Of a stretch of 64,000 nucleotides of DNA, positions 57,620 through 64,000 are shown one piece after another (position 1 is the stretch's first letter; every line of letters starts with the position of its first letter). Both the position numbers and the translations under genes were made by a program. The DNA lies in the NCBI GenBank assembly GCA_000818945.1, contig KN805371.1, forward strand, positions 1,116,696 to 1,180,695. Direction: 5' to 3'. This DNA comes from Schizochytrium sp. CCTCC M209059. Lineage: Eukaryota > Sar > Bigyra > Thraustochytrida > Thraustochytriidae. Under the pieces are notes generated by a model. It was given only the letters and a program-made list of their open reading frames with translations, had not been told where the DNA came from and did not search any database.

Positions 57620-58573
57620 ATGATGGTCATGAACGAGGTTGGCGACCGGGACTGCGACCTGGACCATGCAGACTCGGCGAAAGCTCGCGCACGAAGACGC
57701 GTGGCGAGGATTCAAGGCCACGACGACGACACACCGTTGCGACCACCGGTTTTTGACACGCCTTCGCCACAGAAGCTCGGGCTTTTGAGCGGAAATGCCG
57801 CTGTTGAGTGCGGAGATCACGAACAGGGGCACTTGAGCGCGCCACCAAGCCATACGACGGATGTTCTCGCGTCTGCGCGGTCCGACGTTTCGAGACAAGT
57901 CCGTACAGACTCTGACGAGGCTGCTTCACATCTTCACGCACTCGAGGTTGCCCTGCGGGAGGCCGCGCGCCTCGACGTTTGGCGCGAACGCGAGACGAAG
58001 CTGGGCGAGAAAGCTCAGAAATTGAACGAAGCAGACATCGACGCAGATGTCGAAGCTGTGTTGGCCGCGCGACTTGAGAGGCTGGGGCCCATCGTTGCAG
58101 ACGTGGAGTCGGGCGAGGTGGGCACGGCTAGCGAGTTGGCTGGCGAACTGGTAAACACTCAAACGAGCAACCTTGAGCTTACATGGGAGCTGCTTTGGCA
58201 GACTGCTCAGACGCGAAGGTCTGCAGCAGCCCTCATTGCAGCACGCGGAAAGCTTGCAGACCAGTGCACGCGGCCTGAGCTGCGACGCAAAGTCGCATTT
58301 CTCGAGACGGCGCGTGCCAAGTGCGCGTCCATGCAGGCCCAGTGTCTTCTTGACACGTACGGTCGCGGGGACCAACAAGAAGCTCTTGAGCACATGTCTG
58401 CAACTTTGGATGAGGCGGTGGCCAAGGCAGAAGAAGAAAATGCCGCGGTGGAGCGCAAGCTCGAGGAACTCAAGCTCCTTCCGCCTGGCCTGGTCCGCGA
58501 GTACGACGAACTTCAGGCTGCAATCAGCGAGCGGCGCGACTATATTCGCCGTCTTGAAGAGGGTTCTGCTTGA
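57620..58573 (+). CDS. Coiled-coil protein, possibly augmin subunit HAUS4-like
   Basis: 317 aa from ATG 57620 (a second in-frame ATG follows at 57623). After 90 disordered residues the protein is almost wholly helical: ALREAARLDVWRERETKLGE, LAGELVNTQTSNLELTWELL, RRKVAFLETARAKCASMQAQ. The C-terminal segment (CLLDTYGRGDQQEALEHMSA, then LVREYDELQAAISERRDYIR) resembles the end of HAUS4, with a L-DTY start, a coiled coil and a final Y-x2-L-x10-L/I-L pattern. Augmin recruits gamma-tubulin to spindle microtubules. I base this on remembered pattern only, so a different coiled-coil family is quite possible. No other domain. Confidence 0.4.
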   Translation: MMVMNEVGDRDCDLDHADSAKARARRRVARIQGHDDDTPLRPPVFDTPSPQKLGLLSGNAAVECGDHEQGHLSAPPSHTTDVLASARSDVSRQVRTDSDEAASHLHALEVALREAARLDVWRERETKLGEKAQKLNEADIDADVEAVLAARLERLGPIVADVESGEVGTASELAGELVNTQTSNLELTWELLWQTAQTRRSAAALIAARGKLADQCTRPELRRKVAFLETARAKCASMQAQCLLDTYGRGDQQEALEHMSATLDEAVAKAEEENAAVERKLEELKLLPPGLVREYDELQAAISERRDYIRRLEEGSA

Positions 58574-58885
58574 TCCGCATCACATCACAGTAAAACACAT
58601 CACATCACATCACATCACATCACATTACAACGCAACACGCTCGCTGTGTTTGTTTTTCTGAACTATCTATGTACACTATCTTAAACAGGATCTCCGTGTG
58701 AAGAGACCTGAATTTTAACGAGAAACGGGCTGTTGATTTTGTCTTTGGAAACAAGAATAAGAACGAACGATTTGCGACCTGTTCCGCCAGCCGGAAGCTG
58801 CCGATGGAGTCGGATAAGCACAACAACGGGCGTTCTGGTCTCTATGACAAAACCTGAGAGAACGAAAGACAGGACTTCCTTGTGG
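58574..58885. other. Intergenic region with (CACAT)n array
   Basis: 312 bp between convergent 3' ends. A CACAT pentanucleotide run occupies about 58578-58625 immediately after the stop codon. The rest is AT-richer and looks untranslated. Confidence 0.65.
58578..58625. repeat. (CACAT)n pentanucleotide array
   Basis: About nine CACAT units with one imperfection, starting within five bases of the upstream stop codon. Confidence 0.93.
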
Positions 58886-60328
58886 CTAAACGCGCGAGAC
58901 CGCCGTAGTTGCCTGCGCAAAAGACGCCGCGTCTGGATCTGCCTGATGTTTGTGTGCAGGGTGTAGCACGTGCTTGTAAAAGTGCTCGACCACGGATTTA
59001 CCCGGCAGAAACTTTCTCTTATAGATGATCTGCTCGTGGGCGAGAAATCCAAGAAAGGACACATCATAGCGTTCCCAGCCACCAACGCCAACATCAAGGC
59101 CAAAGAGCATTTCGCGCAAAAGTCGACGCTTGGCATCACGCGCAAAAGCGCTATCGGCGCTAGCAGAGCTCGGACGCGCCAATTGCGTCTCTGCGCTTGC
59201 AGACCCCGAATCAGGGGACTCTGCATGAATAAGACCGTCCTCGAGGTCGCGCGCAGAGTGCCAAAATCGACGCTTGTCAACGTTTTTCAAGCTCCAGGCG
59301 GTAAAGTTAGCCATCTCTTTGGACAACTCAGCGCTGGCCGCGGAGGGTCGTGAGGGCGAAGCGACTGCTGCCAGCAGCGCCCCATTCGCCACCTCCTCCT
59401 CATTTTTGTCATCGTCTGCCACCTTTTCTGCCTGTTGTTCATCTTTCGTCCTCTCCTCCGCTTCTTCATCGTCGTTCGCCACCACATTCACATGCTCATC
59501 GTCGAATTCCTTTCGAAGTTTTTCATCGCCGTTCGCTGCATCCTCCTCGGCCGATTTTGTTGCCCGGGCAGATTCAGCTTCGAATTTTTGCCGCTTTGCT
59601 GGCGGTTGAGATTCCTCACTTTCTTGTTCTTCAGCGTTCGAGAGACTACTGGCTGACCAAAGACGAATGGAGGACTTGTACGGGTTGCGATGACGTATCG
59701 CAGTCGTCGGGTAAGGAACCTGAAGATCCCACTTAATATTGGAGTACAGCGCGCGACGTTTGAACCTGCGCAAGGGGCGGAGAAAGTCTTCTTCTGAACC
59801 CATTGCGTACAGAATGGGCTTACTTGCCCCAGATTCGACATCCTTGAAGCCGCTGTCGTGTAGACCGAGCTCGCGTACCGTAGGGCAGAAGCGGAGCACG
59901 ATGGTGTTCCAAATCGCACTAATTGGACCACCCGGAGGTTTGCGTGCGCCAAGATGTGGCGTGGCGAAGGTGGCAAACACGACGGGTTCCATGTCTTCCA
60001 AGAACCCTTCATGGTCCAAAAGGTATGCCAGATAGCGTGCGTAGATGCCTCCCAAGCTGTGACCCACAATGGAGATGCGGTCGACTTTTTGCTCGCAGGC
60101 TGCTATTGTTTCACGGACCTCGTCAAGAGCGCGTTCTGCGCCTTTGCGAACGCCATCCATGGTCGAGGAGTTCTTGCTAATGGGGAGCAACAGGAACTCC
60201 TTGGCATTTGGCTGGCATGCCAGATGTGCCACAAAGTTCGAAAAGTCTCCGGCGCTGCCCCAAAGCCCGTGCAAGAAGACCACGAGGTGCCTTGTTAGCT
60301 GTGCGTCGTCAAAGGTCTCTGTGTCCAT
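58886..60328 (-). CDS. DUF676/ROG1-type serine esterase (lipase)
   Basis: 480 aa from ATG 60328; the frame continues 16 codons to a TTG, so another start or exon is possible. The alpha/beta hydrolase core starts with RHLVVFLHGLWGSAGDFSNF (oxyanion loop) and has the nucleophile elbow SIVGHSLGGIYARYLAYLL (Ser about residue 91), followed by FATFATPHLGARK (oxyanion/PxxG loop). Catalytic Asp candidates are in MGSEEDFLRPL and YPTTAIRHRN. An acidic, Lys/Glu-rich disordered insert at about 226-316 separates the core from a C-terminal part with WERYDVSFLGFLAHEQIIYK and LPGKSVVEHFYKHVL. The layout matches the DUF676/ROG1/FAM135-like group of intracellular lipases, with the insertion being lineage-specific. 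Substrate unknown, probably membrane glycerolipids. No signal peptide. Confidence 0.9.
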   Translation of the reverse strand: MDTETFDDAQLTRHLVVFLHGLWGSAGDFSNFVAHLACQPNAKEFLLLPISKNSSTMDGVRKGAERALDEVRETIAACEQKVDRISIVGHSLGGIYARYLAYLLDHEGFLEDMEPVVFATFATPHLGARKPPGGPISAIWNTIVLRFCPTVRELGLHDSGFKDVESGASKPILYAMGSEEDFLRPLRRFKRRALYSNIKWDLQVPYPTTAIRHRNPYKSSIRLWSASSLSNAEEQESEESQPPAKRQKFEAESARATKSAEEDAANGDEKLRKEFDDEHVNVVANDDEEAEERTKDEQQAEKVADDDKNEEEVANGALLAAVASPSRPSAASAELSKEMANFTAWSLKNVDKRRFWHSARDLEDGLIHAESPDSGSASAETQLARPSSASADSAFARDAKRRLLREMLFGLDVGVGGWERYDVSFLGFLAHEQIIYKRKFLPGKSVVEHFYKHVLHPAHKHQADPDAASFAQATTAVSRV

Positions 60329-60877
60329 CTTCTCTTTTATCAAAGCTAGCACCCCGTTACTGTAGAAAGTTCTCAAGCGCAGTGTTCCCGCACCTGTTGA
60401 GCGCGGCCCCGATCCTCTGCACTAGGGTTCTGCCTCAGTCAGTCAGTCAGACTAGATTAGATTACTCCGCGGTGAGTTTCTCAGCTCGTTGCTCGCTTGC
60501 AGGCTGCTTCTTGTGACACATGCAAATACCGTCACTTTTAGCCCGCTTCTCTCGTGCATAGCATGGTTTCATTTCAACTATCGTGCACGATGCTATGGTC
60601 CATCGCTTTCTTAACACTGCCTCTTACCCGAGCAGTGGCGCACGTCACGTACTTCTCGCCCTTGCTGCCAAAACATTTTCGGTCTTTCCAGCTCCCCTGA
60701 CTCAAAGTCTCACTGCGGGCGTCTGAACCGCGTCTCATCATACGCGTCCGACCGTAGCCAATCGATTGCGGGAAAACTTGCACGACTACTATCCACTATA
60801 TTTATCGTGTTGCAGTGAAGGATCACGTGTGTGAGGGGTCGCGCGTGATAGTGGGGCGAGGGAGGGGGGAAAGGTGG

Positions 60878-60980
60878 NNNNNNNNNNNNNNNNNNNNNNN
60901 NNNNNNNNNNNNNNNNNNNNNNNNNNNNNNNNNNNNNNNNNNNNNNNNNNNNNNNNNNNNNNNNNNNNNNNNNNNNNNNN
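60878..60980. other. Assembly gap (103 N)
   Basis: 103 unresolved bases. The true gap size is unknown; the CTG array less than 400 bp away is a likely reason for assembly failure. Confidence 0.98.
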
Positions 60981-61305
60981 CCCACGCGCGCCGCAGCCGC
61001 TGCCGCCGCCGGCGCGCCGAAGGATGCGCCATGGACGGTGGCGAACGAGGGTTTCGAGCCACTCCTTCTTGTTGCTGGTCTTCTTCTTCTTCGTCGTCGA
61101 CTCCGTCTCCGTCCCCGTCTCCGTCTCCGTCGCTGTCGAGCGCGAGAGCGCGGCACGGAGAAGGGGCGGAGGCGAAGGCGAAGGCGAAGGCGTGCGAGGC
61201 CGCGAGCGCATGGTAGCGAACGGGCGATCGCCACCAGCGGTTTGGGCCCGACGGAAAAGCCGGACTTGGGAGGCGGCACGAGACCTTACTTAACCTGCCA
61301 CCGCC

Positions 61306-61309
<4 letters not shown>

Positions 61310-61363
<54 letters not shown>
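61310..61363. repeat. (CTG)18 array
   Basis: Eighteen CTG units followed by ATGACGATGGATGGGGTGGA, a flank that is repeated after the large array at 62066. Confidence 0.96.
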
Positions 61364-61388
61364 ATGACGATGGATGGGGTGGAATGGG

Positions 61389-62065
<677 letters not shown>

Positions 62066-62494
62066 ATGACGATGGATGGGGTGGAATGGGGTGGATGGAG
62101 TGACGGAGACGAACAGGTCGAGGCAAGATGTGGTGCGAGGCACTTGCTTGGTCACTGTGTCCATCACGCTTGCCGCGATCGGAGGGGGGAGAGTGGACGG
62201 ATACGCGGCATGCAGTCCTCCACTCGTTCACCCCTTATTCAATCAATCACTCCGTTTCATACGTCAAAGAGCCTACGGAGACTCAGCTTTCTGGCTTGCT
62301 CGTGCTTGACTACCTGCGAGGCAGGAAGAGGAAAAGGGTGGCGTCTTCGTAACTGGTGCAGCAGAAAGATAACTGACGATTGAAGCGACTATGCAACGCA
62401 TTGCGACGCGAAATGGTATTGTAGAAGGCGGTGAGAAGCGGCCGGTTGGCGTGGCCAGGAGGAGGTGAAGGAGAAGGAAGAAGAGTCGAGAAAA

Positions 62495-63354
62495 ATGGGT
62501 GACCGTTCGTGCTACAACTGCGGCCAGGGTGGCCACATTGCGCGGTAAGTTCTGGATTGACTGTCTTTCTGCAAAGAAGGAAACGCGGCGTCTGCAGGAA
62601 ATGATACGCGTGTGTGTGTGTGCGTGCGCAGTCAATATGCTGACTGACAATCTTGCCTCCGCTCTTTTGTGCTGTACAGCAACTGCCCTGAGGTTGCCAA
62701 CAACGAGGGTGGCGGCGGCTTCCAGCCTCGCGGTGGCTTCCGCCCCAAGACCTGCTACAACTGCGGCCTGTACGTTTGAGAATTCTACTTACATCGCAGA
62801 TGCTCGAGCAAAGGACTGACAATTTTTTTTTGTTTGCTACCATAACGTAGTGAGGGTCACATCTCGCGCAACTGCCCCACCGCCCCTGAGGGTGGTGCTG
62901 GCGGTCAGGCCGGTGGCGCTGGCGGCCGCAGCTGCTACAACTGTAAGTGACATCTCTTATTTTCGCACACCCATTAAGAGGGTAACGCTGGTCTCGCTTT
63001 GCATGCATGCTAACCTCGATGACGAATGAATCAAATGAATGCGTTCATCACCTTCCCTAACATCCAGGCGGTGAGGTCGGCCACCTCTCTCGTGACTGCA
63101 CGAGCGAGCCGATGCAGCAGGATGGCGACTTTGGCGCCCGCCGCCGTGGTTCACGCCCCAAGTGCTACAACTGCGGTGACTTTGGTCACATCTCGCGCGA
63201 GTGCCCCCAGAAGGACGCCGGCCCCAAGTGCTACAACTGCGGCAACTTTGGCCACATCAGCGGCGCCTGCTCCGAGCCTGCCCGTGCGCAGGAGGAGGGC
63301 CAGATGGAGTACGACGCCTCTGCCGGCGGTGCTCTTGCTGACCAGGCCGAGTAA
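62495..63354 (+). CDS. CNBP/GIS2-like zinc-knuckle nucleic-acid-binding protein, four exons
   Basis: Joined exons 62495-62544, 62680-62769, 62851-62942 and 63068-63354 give 172 aa with no frameshift. Donors are GTAAGT, GTACGT and GTAAGT; acceptors are TGTACAG, ACGTAG and CATCCAG. The protein is five CCHC knuckles (C-x2-C-x4-H-x4-C): CYNCGQGGHIARNC, CYNCGLEGHISRNC, CYNCGEVGHLSRDC, CYNCGDFGHISREC, CYNCGNFGHISGAC, joined by Gly/Arg-rich linkers and ended by an acidic tail. This matches CNBP/GIS2, a translational regulator that binds G-rich single-stranded DNA and RNA. Each intron cuts within a knuckle (the first after the Ala-Arg step, the second after the Gly, the third after the second Cys), so splicing is required to make knuckles 1-3. 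Start context AAAAATGGG is strong. This is the only clearly multi-exon gene in the window. Confidence 0.93.
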
Positions 63355-63831
63355 GCGAGCAGAGTCCTCGCGGCTTTGATTCTTATTTTCCCCCCGCCCC
63401 ACTCCCCCGCGCGGCGATCATATCCAGTTCCCTCCCCTTTTCATCATGCAGCGTCTCCTACGTAGGAGCCTCTGGGTGATGATGATGGGTCATTACGCCC
63501 CTAACAACGACGACGACGACGGCTAAGACAGACGGAAGGTGAGAAACGCACGTGCTGCTCTATTTCCACAACCACTCCCCTCAAGTACTCAATTTTACCT
63601 CTTCCACTCCAGCCCGCTGCTGCTGCTTCTGCCGGGCGGCAAAGCGGCAGTGGCAGATTATGCGGCTGGCGACAAACAGACACGTAAGCAAAAAGTTCAA
63701 ATTTTAATTTGTTCCAACCTTTCCCGTGAAAGTATGATCTTAATCTTGACCTTGATCTTACGGAAATGTACACGCATACTGACAGAGCACGAAATCAAGA
63801 CCATATAATAGACGCGTGCTTGCTTGGTTTC
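63355..63831. other. Intergenic region between convergent 3' ends
   Basis: 3' untranslated region of the zinc-knuckle gene and of the partial gene at the right edge. A small ACG run lies near 63510. No gene is supported. Confidence 0.6.
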
Positions 63832-64000
63832 TCATTCGGCAGCCTTATTTTCTTGGTTGAGAGGATTATCCTCCTCATCCTGTTCTGGAACTTTACATTC
63901 TTGTGCGTCGCTTGTCACAACTTCAACCTCAGGCTCTTTGTATTCTTCAAAATGCGGCGTGACCTCGTTGGTCATCTTGGATTCTGGTGAAGAAACCGCA
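63832..64000 (-). CDS. C-terminal end of a gene running off the right edge
   Basis: Read leftwards from the window end, the frame gives 55 codons and a TGA at 63832-63834. The sequence is acidic and hydrophilic (SSPESKMTNEVTPHFEEYKE, EVVTSDAQECKVPEQDEEDN) and ends in NQENKAAE. It has no stop codons and natural-looking composition, unlike the opposite strand. It is probably a disordered acidic tail. The rest lies outside the window, so no function can be given. Confidence 0.5.
   Translation of the reverse strand, partial: AVSSPESKMTNEVTPHFEEYKEPEVEVVTSDAQECKVPEQDEEDNPLNQENKAAE

Overview
The window is nuclear eukaryotic DNA from a compact, GC-rich and intron-poor protist genome. My best guess is a stramenopile of the thraustochytrid (labyrinthulomycete) type. 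The support is indirect: plant/fungal-style hybrid histidine kinases beside a metazoan-style RhoGEF, an AP2-domain protein, a bZIP factor lacking the usual basic-region Asn, a K+-type vacuolar H+-pyrophosphatase, a Dpy-30/axoneme-like protein, long single-exon genes on both strands and many microsatellites at gene 5' ends. There is no bacterial operon structure, rRNA or CRISPR, and I recognised no tRNA. One N-gap lies at 60878-60980.

Left part (1-18 kb): a PAS/hybrid histidine kinase (-), a U1-type zinc-finger protein (+), a bZIP factor (-), a long non-coding stretch with a 313-bp tandem duplication, a SEC14/CRAL-TRIO protein (+), a large terminal nucleotidyltransferase with CCHC and CCCH zinc fingers (+), and the pre-mRNA 3'-processing/tRNA-splicing kinase CLP1 (-).

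Middle part (18-39 kb): a CtIP/Sae2-like DNA-end-resection factor (+), two divergent beta-propeller proteins, a short protein with a p97/VCP-binding SHP box (-), a tandem array of three paralogous EGF-like plus multi-TM receptor-like genes (+), a Tudor-like/DH/PH/WW RhoGEF (-), a CaaX-ended glutaredoxin-fold protein (+), a kinase fragment, a coiled-coil protein (-) and the mitochondrial F1-ATPase assembly factor ATP12 (+).

Right part (39-64 kb): H+-pyrophosphatase (-), an AP2 + DEDDh exonuclease + KH protein (-), a second hybrid histidine kinase (+), a Dpy-30 protein (+), a coiled-coil PX-like protein (-), a possible augmin HAUS4-like protein (+), a DUF676-type serine esterase (-), a (CTG)225 array next to the gap, a four-exon CNBP/GIS2-like zinc-knuckle gene (+) and the C-terminal end of one more gene (-).

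Most genes are unrelated housekeeping or signalling functions, as expected in a eukaryote. RNA metabolism is well represented (TUTase, CLP1, exonuclease-KH, CNBP, U1-type zinc finger). The items most likely to be new biology are the EGF-multiTM tandem family (26.2-30.8 kb) and the AP2-exonuclease-KH fusion (43.9-46.3 kb). Start codons were chosen as the first plausible in-frame ATG; several longer open frames that begin with GTG/TTG were shortened. All functions are inferred by reading motifs, without database searches.
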